A stretch of DNA of 8,453 nucleotides from Verrucomicrobiales bacterium. Its GTDB lineage: Bacteria; Verrucomicrobiota; Verrucomicrobiia; Verrucomicrobiales; Akkermansiaceae. Each line of letters opens with the position of its first letter. Within the stretch, counting starts at the first letter, position 1. Of this stretch, positions 1 to 6,551 are shown piece after piece. The stretch is taken from NCBI GenBank assembly GCA_002729295.1, contig PBTU01000156.1:1-8453 (forward strand), read 5' to 3'. The notes beneath the pieces are model-generated. The model had not been told where the DNA came from and made no database searches. It worked only from the letters and a program-made list of their open reading frames with translations. Position numbers and translations under genes: made by a program.

Positions 1-53
1 AACACGTGAATCCAATCCAGCCAAACAAGACGGTGCTGGACGCCAAGACCTGA
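1..53 (+). CDS. C-terminal tail of an upstream gene (partial, product unknown)
   Basis: The frame starting at base 3 reads HVNPIQPNKTVLDAKT and stops at TGA (51-53). Thirteen of its sixteen codons end in G or C, as expected for coding sequence in this moderately GC-rich genome. The competing frame from base 2 stays open to 205 but has a poorer third-position pattern and would run into the stop codon of the convergent gene. Too little is present to name a product. If real, this gene converges on the leftward operon that ends at 202, leaving about 150 bases between them. Confidence 0.35.
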   Translation, partial: HVNPIQPNKTVLDAKT

Positions 54-201
54 CACGCACCGATTCCGGAAGCACCATGAAACTTTCGACTATTCGCCCG
101 CAGTCAATGCCCGTCCTCAGATCATGGCTGGTTCAGCTACCACGTTCTCCAAAATATTTGCGTCTTCTCCGGTATTCGATAAAGGAGACAAGAAAGTTCT
201 G
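54..201. other. Convergent intergenic gap, no clear terminator
   Basis: This stretch lies between the probable end of a rightward gene and the end of the leftward operon. I looked on both strands for a GC-rich hairpin followed by a T run and found none convincing. A 42-codon frame from ATG 77 to 205 exists but lacks a start signal and coding-like codon use. Any termination here is either Rho-dependent or uses a structure I cannot see. Confidence 0.4.
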
Positions 202-1044
202 CTAAAAGAGACCAAGGGCCGAGGAGAATGAAAGGACGGTGGGCTCGCCGCCTTTGATGAGGTTGCTGCCGATTTTGGAGTCGGGGAAGTTGGCGATAAG
301 AGTGGCGAGGGAATGGGTCTTGGTATCGGCGATTTGGATGGTGCCTTTGAGAGCCCTGCCGCCCCAGGGGTCGTGGTAGGTGACCTCAAACGAGGTGGCG
401 TTGGCGGGGAGTTTTTCGGGGAGGCCGGTGAGGACGACGTAGTGACGTTTGACGCTGAGCCAGCCTTTGATTTGGGAATTGGGAATGCGCCGGTAGGCCA
501 TGCGGCGGATGCTGATGATGGGGGGGAACCCTTTGTTGAGGGACTTGGCGAGGGAGTGGTGGGTGCGTTGGAGGAGGTCCGGAGAGGATTGGCGGTTCGT
601 GCGAAAGAGGGTTTTGAAATTCACTGTTCCCATCCAACCGGAGGTGCGCATTTCGTTGGCCATATCGGCGAGGTCTGCTCCGCTGATCCCGGCGCGGGGG
701 TTCCAGCGGGCCCTTGTTTTATCAAGCCGGGAGGCTTTGTTGGCGTGTCCTTTGATGATGGCGATGATTTTCGTTGTGTCGGTATCGCCGGAGATCTTTT
801 CGAGGGACTTACGCCATTTTTCGCCACCCGAGCGAAAGGCGTCAAGGAGGCAGGCCGGGCCGCACGCGTTGCCGCTGGTGCGGAGTTGATTGACGGCGGG
901 GGAGTCGGGAACGGGCGCGTCCAGCCAGTTGGTCTGGGCGAAGAGAGGGAGCGCGAGAAGAAGCCAGAGGCTAATTGCCCTGGTTCGAAAGAGAGGAGTC
1001 GGTGAAGGTATCGACACGGGTGTTGTTAGAGCGTTGGACGTCAT
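202..1044 (-). CDS. Exported C39-like (papain-fold) cysteine peptidase
   Basis: The 280-residue product begins with a Sec-type signal: basic residues at 20-22, a hydrophobic core at 23-35 and a likely cleavage site after Ala-Gln near residue 37. The mature part carries the C39-like triad in the right order: Cys61 in NACGPAC, His201 in KRHYVVLTG and Asp225 in YHDPWGG. This fits the peptidase_C39_2-type family of free-standing cysteine peptidases, acting outside the cytoplasm. There is no attached ABC transporter, so it is not a bacteriocin exporter. A second cysteine (Cys65) follows the nucleophile. It is the last gene of the leftward operon. The ATG at 1044 overlaps the end of the subtilase gene by 74 bases, and a GTG at 1017 would cut this to 47. 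Neither has a Shine-Dalgarno motif, so the start is uncertain and translation is probably coupled. The substrate is unknown. Confidence 0.75.
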   Translation of the reverse strand: MTSNALTTPVSIPSPTPLFRTRAISLWLLLALPLFAQTNWLDAPVPDSPAVNQLRTSGNACGPACLLDAFRSGGEKWRKSLEKISGDTDTTKIIAIIKGHANKASRLDKTRARWNPRAGISGADLADMANEMRTSGWMGTVNFKTLFRTNRQSSPDLLQRTHHSLAKSLNKGFPPIISIRRMAYRRIPNSQIKGWLSVKRHYVVLTGLPEKLPANATSFEVTYHDPWGGRALKGTIQIADTKTHSLATLIANFPDSKIGSNLIKGGEPTVLSFSSALGLF

Positions 1045-2578
1045 TCGTGTTTGGAGAAACGGTAAGGGTGCTCCGCACGTCTAGCGACCCCTCCCTTTTA
1101 AGAAGGGTTTCACCAAATGGAATGGTGATGGCTTTGACGGTGTTTGCCTCGATGGAGTTGATCTGAATAGGGTAGCGGTCGCCGGCGACATCGACTTCGA
1201 GAGCGGAGTGCCAGACGGTTTCGGTTCCGCGATTTTCAACAAGAACCTGGAAGTAGGGATTTGAGCTTTCCTCGGAGGGGAAATATTGGCTTGCGACGGC
1301 GATGTCTTCGATTCCGGTGGTTTCAAAATCCAAAGCGCGACCGACATTCAAGATACCTTCGCCGAAGTAGGGGTCGGCTCCATTGCTGCCTGCTTCGTTG
1401 GAGTATTCCAGGACATGGGCGGCTGCTTGTTGGGCGTTCATTCCAGTTTCCGAGATCACGGCCGCGGTGGCACCGGCGAGATAGGGAGAAGATGCCGAGG
1501 TTCCCGTGAATTCGATCACCTGATCTCCGGGCCAGGCGGCCTGGATTCCTATTCCCGGTGCCGAGGCGCCGAGGTTGTCACTGGTGTTGGAGAAGTTGAG
1601 GTGGGTGCCATTGGCGTCGATGGCGCCGACGGAGATGACACCTTGGTGGGCGGCGGGGTAGGCGGCCGCTGAGAAGCCGTCGTTTCCGGAGGAGGCAAAA
1701 ATGACAGCTCCCTTGTCGTTGGCGTAGTTGATGGCGTCCTGGAGGATGAGGCTGTTGCCGTATGAACCCATGGAGATGTTGATGATCTGCGCTCCGTTAT
1801 CAACGGCAGTAACGATGCCCTCGGCGAGGACGAGTGAACTGGAGGTCCCGGTTTCATCGGCAACCCGAATGGAGAGAATGGGTGACGAGGGAGCGACACC
1901 ACGCAGGTTGGGATGGTCGCCGGCGATGAGGGAGGCAACTGCGGTCCCGTGCCCATGCGGTACAGCTCCCTCGGAGAGTTCAACGAGGTTGATTGTCTGG
2001 AAGCCCTTTGAGAGAGCGAGGTGAGGTTCCACTCCGGTGTCAATAACGGCAACCTTTACGCCTTCGCCGTATGCGGAATTGTCTCCGGCGATTCCCAGAA
2101 AGGCGAGGGCCTCGCGTCCGAATCCGACGGCTCCGGGTTGGTCTTCGACATTGCCGGGTTGAGGAATCGTGACGGGGAAGTTGTGAAACATATCGTCCTC
2201 ATCGAGGCCAAGGTCGGTGAGTTCCGAAAGGTCGCCATATCCTACCCCGACGACCCGGAGGCGGTCGATGTTTCCCAAAAGTGTGAGGTCGGAGTTGGCG
2301 AGTTTATTCAGGAAGTCCCGGTAGGATTTTTCGTCCTTAAATCTGATGAGCTTTTGATTGGGGAGAGCAATCATGTCCTCCAGAGTGAAGGGCTTTTTAC
2401 TCAGGTCGCGGGTGCGGGTCTTCTTGGGACGGCTGGGCTCGTGAGTGATGAAGGTGAGCTTACGCTCTTTTACTTCTTTGCGATTTTCCGCGACTTGGGT
2501 TGCGTCTTCTAACATCAGCCAGCCGATTAAGGCTCCCAAAAGTAGGGCAAAGATGATGATAAAGGAGCGAAGATTCAT
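971..2578 (-). CDS. Subtilisin-like serine protease (S8) with N-terminal anchor and CARDB-like C-terminus
   Basis: This is a 535-residue exported serine endopeptidase. From the ATG at 2578, residues 5-23 form one hydrophobic helix (signal anchor or uncleaved signal). Residues 60-115 look like an I9-type propeptide, and the S8 domain spans about 160-420. The triad is complete: Asp180 in VAVIDTG, His210 in HGHGTAVAS and Ser361 in GTSASSP, with oxyanion Asn299 in SSGNDG. The usual post-catalytic GILNVGRAL stretch closes the domain. Residues 440-525 contain a VENRGTETV-type beta strand pattern typical of CARDB/Ig-like domains, often used for surface binding or display. An in-frame TTG at 2590 would add four residues, but I prefer the ATG. 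The gene starts 41 bases after the HAD gene and its end overlaps the cysteine peptidase start. The fold assignment is firm; the substrate and final location are inferred. Confidence 0.9.
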   Translation of the reverse strand: MNLRSFIIIFALLLGALIGWLMLEDATQVAENRKEVKERKLTFITHEPSRPKKTRTRDLSKKPFTLEDMIALPNQKLIRFKDEKSYRDFLNKLANSDLTLLGNIDRLRVVGVGYGDLSELTDLGLDEDDMFHNFPVTIPQPGNVEDQPGAVGFGREALAFLGIAGDNSAYGEGVKVAVIDTGVEPHLALSKGFQTINLVELSEGAVPHGHGTAVASLIAGDHPNLRGVAPSSPILSIRVADETGTSSSLVLAEGIVTAVDNGAQIINISMGSYGNSLILQDAINYANDKGAVIFASSGNDGFSAAAYPAAHQGVISVGAIDANGTHLNFSNTSDNLGASAPGIGIQAAWPGDQVIEFTGTSASSPYLAGATAAVISETGMNAQQAAAHVLEYSNEAGSNGADPYFGEGILNVGRALDFETTGIEDIAVASQYFPSEESSNPYFQVLVENRGTETVWHSALEVDVAGDRYPIQINSIEANTVKAITIPFGETLLKREGSLDVRSTLTVSPNTNDVQRSNNTRVDTFTDSSLSNQGN

Positions 2579-2619
2579 TGGACTGGTCAAAGATGGTACA
2601 GAAACTGGTGATACGCTAA

Positions 2620-3402
2620 CTAAGAATTTGGGAGGAGGTCGTTGATTTGCGAGAGGTGGGTGATGATGGCGTCGGGTGGAGGAAGGTCGGGAGATGTGTG
2701 AAGGGAACGGGCATCCCCCGCAAAGAGAACGCTTCGGAAGCCAATAAGTTGCGCAGGAATAACGTCTTTCTTGTGATCGTTGCCGATGTAGAGGGTCTCG
2801 GAGGGCGGAATATTCCGAGCGGAGAGAGATTCCGCGAGTTTTTCGAAGAGGAAGGTTCCCGGCTTGGCTTGGCGATGTTGGTAGGAAAAGAAGGTGAGAT
2901 CATCTTCGAAAGGGAGCGGGAGGAGCTTTTCGAGGAGGAGTGGGGTGTAGAATTGGGCGTTTGAGATGAGGGCGAGAGGGAGGTGTTTCGGGAGGGCCTC
3001 GGCACCGGGCATAGGCCAGACGGGATTAGTGAGGAGTTCGTATTGGAGGGCGAAGCGGGAGAGGTCGGGGATGGGGATGGGGAGACTGCTGAAAAAGCGC
3101 TCCCAGATTTCGAGAATGTCGACCTCGGGGAATTTGATGTCTTTTTGACGAGAGGTTTCCTGATCGTCCCGGATGAGTTCGTGGAGAATTGGAATCAAAG
3201 GAGCCTCGGGGAGTTGTTTGCTGGCGAGGAGATCGCGGAGGATGGATTCGCGGTCAAGGGAAGGTCCTCCGGCCGCGGAAATGAGGAGGGTCCCGTAGAG
3301 GTCAAAGGCAAGGCACTTGATGTTGGGGAATGCGGGCAGGTGGGGAGTCATCCCGCCGGGCTCGGCGGAAATGGGCGATAGTAAATCTGAAATGAGGTCC
3401 AT
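2620..3402 (-). CDS. HAD-superfamily hydrolase
   Basis: The 260-residue cytoplasmic protein shows the HAD motifs in order: motif I AFDLYGTLL with nucleophile Asp34, motif II LISNAQ (Ser147), motif III Lys180 in QAKPGTFLFEKL, and motif IV GNDHKKD (Asp209 and Asp213). About 110 residues between motifs I and II form a helical C1-type cap. The residue two after the nucleophile is Tyr36, not the Asp that serves as acid/base in most HAD phosphatases. DxYGT is typical of the L-2-haloacid dehalogenase branch, though uncharacterised HADs also carry it. The chosen ATG at 3402 shares one base with the glycosyltransferase stop (TGATG), which suggests translational coupling. An internal ATG at 3351 (codon 18) lies closer to the domain. 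A frame extension back to 3600 lies inside the neighbour and is rejected. Its position after a glycosyltransferase could suggest a sugar-phosphate substrate, but this is inference. Confidence 0.85.
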   Translation of the reverse strand: MDLISDLLSPISAEPGGMTPHLPAFPNIKCLAFDLYGTLLISAAGGPSLDRESILRDLLASKQLPEAPLIPILHELIRDDQETSRQKDIKFPEVDILEIWERFFSSLPIPIPDLSRFALQYELLTNPVWPMPGAEALPKHLPLALISNAQFYTPLLLEKLLPLPFEDDLTFFSYQHRQAKPGTFLFEKLAESLSARNIPPSETLYIGNDHKKDVIPAQLIGFRSVLFAGDARSLHTSPDLPPPDAIITHLSQINDLLPNS

Positions 3403-4763
3403 CAGGTGCGTAGGAAGTGAAAGCGATCCGGAGAGATGAATTGCGCGAGGACGTTTTTCTTGGGGAGCCAATCGGGGACGCCGGGAGTGGAGTCGACGAC
3501 AGGATCGATGATGTTTTGCAGCGTGATTCCGTAGTGGTCGAGGGACCAGCAATCGGTGGCGATGGATTGCGCGGAAACGCTCAGGGATTTTTCGAGCCAT
3601 TGCTCGAGTTCAGGAAGGCGGTGGTTGCGAATGAGGTGTTCTTGGTGCGATTCCGGGAGGTTGCCGAAATCGAGAGAGCCTGTTGCGATGAAGTTGAGCC
3701 AGTTTTGTTCCTGTTCGTCGTCAGAGAGAATTCGATTGTAGGACTGGAAGGTCGCCGTGAGTTGGCTGAGGTAGTCTTTTTTGAGGAGATCGAGATCAAG
3801 AGCAATGAGGTCGATCGGGATGTTTTCGTAGAGAGATCCAAGAGGCGCATCGGAGAAATCACGGGTGATTTCAGGGAGATCACGACCGATGAGCGGCTTG
3901 CCCAGGAGAGCGGGTTCAAGGAAGGTGAGACCGAAGCCTTCGGCGATGGAGGTAGTGACAAGATGGGTGGCATGGCCGAGCCAACTGGAGAATGAGGGGT
4001 CTGCGTCCGGAGTAGGAGAAAGGCGGTCGGCGACATTGAATTCGACGGGGAGATCGAGTTCTTGAGCGAGGGCAGCCCAGCGGTCGTGCACGGTGGACCA
4101 TTCCGTGTTTTCCGGGGCGACGGCGATGGCAAATCGGCCTCCGGCGGGCGCATGGGCGGCGAGGAGACAGAGCTCGCCGAGGTTTTTTCGTCTGATTCCC
4201 CGGACGGGACAGAAGACGAGTTGGGCGGGGCTTTCAGGCGCGGGATGAGCGGCGGGAGGAACGACGGCATTGGGGAGGTGGTGGCATCGGTGTTCGGGAA
4301 TGCCTGCCCTGATCAGGGATGAGCGATCGCGGGTATTGACGAAAGCGTAGTGAATATTTTCCGCGAGAGGATAGAGGCGGGTCGTTTCAGAAAGGCGTTG
4401 GTAGTTCGCCGGGCGACCGTCTTCGGCAAAATCGTGACATTGGAGGAGGAGAGGGGCTTGGTGTCCGGCGAGTTTTTTGATGAAGTCGGGGAAGAGCGCG
4501 TTTTTGGCGAGGGTGGGATTGTGGATGATCCAGAGATCCGGCTGAAGCGGGATCAGGTCTCGCAGATCGTCTCCGCTGAGATTGCTTTTGAGGCAGTAGT
4601 TGAGTTCGGGAATGATGATCTGCTCTTCGCACCAGTCGACTCTCGGGCCGCTGGAGGCCACGACGACTTTGTGCCCTTGATTAGAGAGTGCTCTCACTTG
4701 AGACTCGATTACGCGGGTGACTCCTCCGCAGCGCAGGTGATAGTGGACAATGAGAACGAGCAT
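3402..4763 (-). CDS. GT4-like (GT-B fold) glycosyltransferase
   Basis: This 453-residue cytoplasmic or membrane-peripheral enzyme probably transfers a sugar from a nucleotide donor. The N-terminal Rossmann half has a hydrophobic strand then a GGVTRVIESQVRAL helix (13-26), the GT4 acceptor-side signature. The donor half begins near 180 with VRGIRRKNLGEL (187-198), where Arg and Lys usually bind the donor phosphates. It includes SIAEGFGLTFLEP, which supplies the E-x7-E pair Glu275 and Glu283. The GT-B core seems to end near residue 315. The last 130 or so residues are acidic, aromatic-rich and match no domain I recognise. The gene starts the leftward operon and ends overlapping the HAD gene by one base. 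No Shine-Dalgarno motif precedes the ATG, and a hairpin lies 4-22 bases upstream. The acceptor is unknown; cell-envelope glycan and compatible-solute synthesis are both possible. Confidence 0.82.
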   Translation of the reverse strand: MLVLIVHYHLRCGGVTRVIESQVRALSNQGHKVVVASSGPRVDWCEEQIIIPELNYCLKSNLSGDDLRDLIPLQPDLWIIHNPTLAKNALFPDFIKKLAGHQAPLLLQCHDFAEDGRPANYQRLSETTRLYPLAENIHYAFVNTRDRSSLIRAGIPEHRCHHLPNAVVPPAAHPAPESPAQLVFCPVRGIRRKNLGELCLLAAHAPAGGRFAIAVAPENTEWSTVHDRWAALAQELDLPVEFNVADRLSPTPDADPSFSSWLGHATHLVTTSIAEGFGLTFLEPALLGKPLIGRDLPEITRDFSDAPLGSLYENIPIDLIALDLDLLKKDYLSQLTATFQSYNRILSDDEQEQNWLNFIATGSLDFGNLPESHQEHLIRNHRLPELEQWLEKSLSVSAQSIATDCWSLDHYGITLQNIIDPVVDSTPGVPDWLPKKNVLAQFISPDRFHFLRT

Positions 4764-4843
4764 TCGGCAGGCGGAGTTTGCCTGCTGGGGAATATGAGAA
4801 AAGCGAAATTGCAGCCCTTGGGTTTCTCAACTAGCGTCCCTCC
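4764..4843. promoter_or_regulatory. Divergent intergenic region, presumed promoters for both directions
   Basis: These 80 bases separate the first gene of the leftward operon from the first gene of the rightward set, so promoters for both directions are expected here. I could not find a -35/-10 pair with good spacing on either strand. A leftward CATATT hexamer and a rightward TTGCAG are the only weak candidates. The region also holds the inverted repeat listed separately. Confidence 0.4.
4767..4785. repeat. Perfect inverted repeat (6-bp arms, 7-base loop) before the glycosyltransferase start
   Basis: The arms GCAGGC (4767-4772) and GCCTGC (4780-4785) are perfectly complementary across a 7-base loop. 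The stem can extend outward by a wobble pair (4766/4786) and a C-G pair (4765/4787). It lies only 4 bases from the glycosyltransferase ATG, so in the leftward transcript it would fold right before the start codon. It could limit initiation or be an operator. No T run follows on either strand, so it is not a typical terminator. Confidence 0.4.
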
Positions 4844-5161
4844 ATGTCCGATCGCGCAGGTTTGGTTCAGATGTCGCTCGCGATTGCGGCGGTGACCCTC
4901 GCGGATCGAAAGAAACGCCGGAAATTCATCTCCGGCTTGCTCCTGCTGATCGTGGGGGTTTTCGCGCTGGGGAACTGGCCTCTCGAAGCCTGGATCGGAC
5001 GATCTCTCTGGCGGATGCTCTTTTGGTGGGGTGGTTGTTCCTTTTTGTGTCTCCTCTTGGTTCTTTTCGCGGCCTTTGATGCCTTGGCAGTGATTGGCGA
5101 GGAAAGGCGGAAAATGGGGATCAAGAATCCGCTGGATGACGAAGATTTGCCCTCGGAATGA
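4844..5161 (+). CDS. Small two-helix membrane protein, function unknown
   Basis: The 105-residue product has two strongly hydrophobic segments, about 28-43 and 58-82. A basic run (RKKRRK, 22-27) precedes the first, and an acidic tail (DDEDLPSE) ends the protein. The positive-inside rule places both ends in the cytoplasm with a short Trp-rich outside loop (GNWPLEAWIG). I recognise no family. ATG 4844 is chosen as the first start after the divergent gap; Met10 (ATG 4871) is an alternative. Neither has a Shine-Dalgarno motif. The protein pattern, the position and the lack of a better frame support a real gene. It lies 43 bases before the dipeptidase gene and may be cotranscribed with it. Confidence 0.65.
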   Translation: MSDRAGLVQMSLAIAAVTLADRKKRRKFISGLLLLIVGVFALGNWPLEAWIGRSLWRMLFWWGGCSFLCLLLVLFAAFDALAVIGEERRKMGIKNPLDDEDLPSE

Positions 5162-5204
5162 TTTGTTCCTTGCGAGTCCGGTCGCCTCACGGCATCCATC
5201 GGGC

Positions 5205-6539
5205 ATGACTTCCGAGCTTGAACGCCTCTTTGAGCACCTCCGCTTTGCCAGTATCTCCACCGACTCGCGCCATGTTGCCGATGTCCGGGCCAATGCTGAG
5301 TGGTTGGTGGGCCAATTCGAGGGTATGGGAATGGCTACTGAAATTCACGAAACACCGGGGAATCCCATCGTCATCGCACGAAACAAACATGTAGGAGGAC
5401 GGCGCACCGTGTTGATCTACGGTCACTACGATGTGCAACCGGTGGATCCGCTTGAGTTGTGGGATTCGGCACCTTTTGAGCCTGAGATCCGCGATGGTAA
5501 AATCTGGGGTCGCGGTGGCGCGGACAACAAAGGTCAGCACTTCGTTCATATGCTGGGCGCCGAGAAAACCATTCGCGAGGATGGAGAACTTCCGGTGAAT
5601 GTCATTTTCCTGATTGAAGGAGAGGAAGAGATTGGCTCGCCGAATCTCGTTCCATTTTTGGAAGAGCATAGGGATGAATTGGCCTGCGATATTATTGCTG
5701 TTTCCGATACCGGGATGGTTGCTCTGGGAGTGCCTACGCTGGGTTATGGATTGCGTGGAATTACCTGTCTCGAAGTGATGGTGAAAGGTCCCTCGGGAGA
5801 TTTGCATTCCGGCGTCTATGGTGGAGCGGTGGCCAACCCGGCTATGGCCGCTGCACGGATGGTGGCGAGCTTACACGAGGACGATGGCAAGATCGCAGTC
5901 GACGGTTTTTACGACGACGTCATTCCTCTCGAAGATTGGGAGCGTAAAATGTGGGCCAAGGTTCCCGGCGCCTCCGACGAAGACTTTTTGAAAACCACCG
6001 GATCTCTGGAGAGTTTCGGCGAGCCTGGATACTCCATCGCCGAGCGTTTGTGGGGACGTCCAACGGTTGAAGTGAATGGCATCGGGAGCGGATATCAAGG
6101 GGAAGGGTCGAAGACGGTTCTGCCTGCCGAGGCAATGTTCAAACTCTCGTGTCGATTGGTACCGGGACAAGATCCAGCCATGGTGCAGGAGAAAGTTGAG
6201 GCGCACTTGCGCACGCACACTCCGGCCGGGGTGACTATCGAGATAGAGAAAGGTCATTCTGGGAAGGCTTACCACAACGATCCGCATTCCGACTATGGAA
6301 AAGCGGCCCAGCGGGCTTTGACGACGAGCTTTGGAAAAGAGCCGGTTTTGATTCGCGAAGGAGGAAGTATTCCCATCATTCAGGACATGAAGGAGATACT
6401 CGGGTCAGACAGTCTCATGCTTGGTTTGGCTTTGCCCGATTGTCAGATTCACGCGCCTAATGAAAACTTTGCGGTCGAGAATTTCGAATGTGGAATTCTG
6501 ATGAGCCAGGCTCTCCTCAAAGAGCTCGCAAAGGCCTAA
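5205..6539 (+). CDS. M20-family metallodipeptidase (CNDP/DUG1-like)
   Basis: The 444-residue cytoplasmic zinc dipeptidase should split dipeptides or small peptides. The metal site is complete: His74 and Asp76 in YGHYDVQP, bridging Asp107 in GRGGADNKG, catalytic base Glu141 and ligand Glu142 in EGEEEIGS, Asp168 in SDTG, and His416 near the C-terminus in CQIHAPNENF. The lid/dimerisation domain (about 183-300) carries the conserved GDLHSGVYGG with His201, as in carnosinase and the yeast Cys-Gly dipeptidase Dug1. This argues against the CPG2 or ArgE branches. The frame is open back to 5094, but those 37 codons overlap the membrane protein gene and lack family character, so the ATG at 5205 is chosen. 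The gene ends 12 bases before glnS, suggesting cotranscription. The exact peptide preference cannot be read from sequence. Confidence 0.9.
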   Translation: MTSELERLFEHLRFASISTDSRHVADVRANAEWLVGQFEGMGMATEIHETPGNPIVIARNKHVGGRRTVLIYGHYDVQPVDPLELWDSAPFEPEIRDGKIWGRGGADNKGQHFVHMLGAEKTIREDGELPVNVIFLIEGEEEIGSPNLVPFLEEHRDELACDIIAVSDTGMVALGVPTLGYGLRGITCLEVMVKGPSGDLHSGVYGGAVANPAMAAARMVASLHEDDGKIAVDGFYDDVIPLEDWERKMWAKVPGASDEDFLKTTGSLESFGEPGYSIAERLWGRPTVEVNGIGSGYQGEGSKTVLPAEAMFKLSCRLVPGQDPAMVQEKVEAHLRTHTPAGVTIEIEKGHSGKAYHNDPHSDYGKAAQRALTTSFGKEPVLIREGGSIPIIQDMKEILGSDSLMLGLALPDCQIHAPNENFAVENFECGILMSQALLKELAKA

Positions 6540-6551
6540 AAATTTCCTGTC

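Noticed and set aside
77..205. Small 42-codon + strand frame in the convergent gap
   Set aside because: It has no start signal, poor third-position pattern and an end that coincides with the convergent gene's stop.
313..1005. Long + strand open frame opposite the cysteine peptidase gene
   Set aside because: It is Gly/Val/Asp-rich with no domain character and lies wholly opposite a gene with a signal peptide and catalytic motifs; it results from the skewed base composition.
2582..2609. Direct repeat ACTGGT (2582-2587 and 2604-2609) between the HAD and subtilase genes, about two helical turns apart
   Set aside because: Two copies of a 6-mer in a short gap are easily due to chance, and no promoter-like elements accompany them.
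3403..3600. N-terminal extension of the HAD protein by 66 codons
   Set aside because: It lies inside the glycosyltransferase gene, is Arg/His/Pro-rich and precedes a normal HAD start at the TGATG junction.
2620..4763. Reading the GT plus HAD pair as a known compatible-solute pathway (sucrose or glucosylglycerate type synthase and phosphatase)
   Set aside because: The order is suggestive, but the HAD lacks the second motif-I Asp usual in those phosphatases and no signature of those synthases is visible.
5094..5204. N-terminal extension of the dipeptidase by 37 codons
   Set aside because: It overlaps the end of the membrane protein gene and its residues do not look like the M20 family start, whereas the residues from 5205 do.
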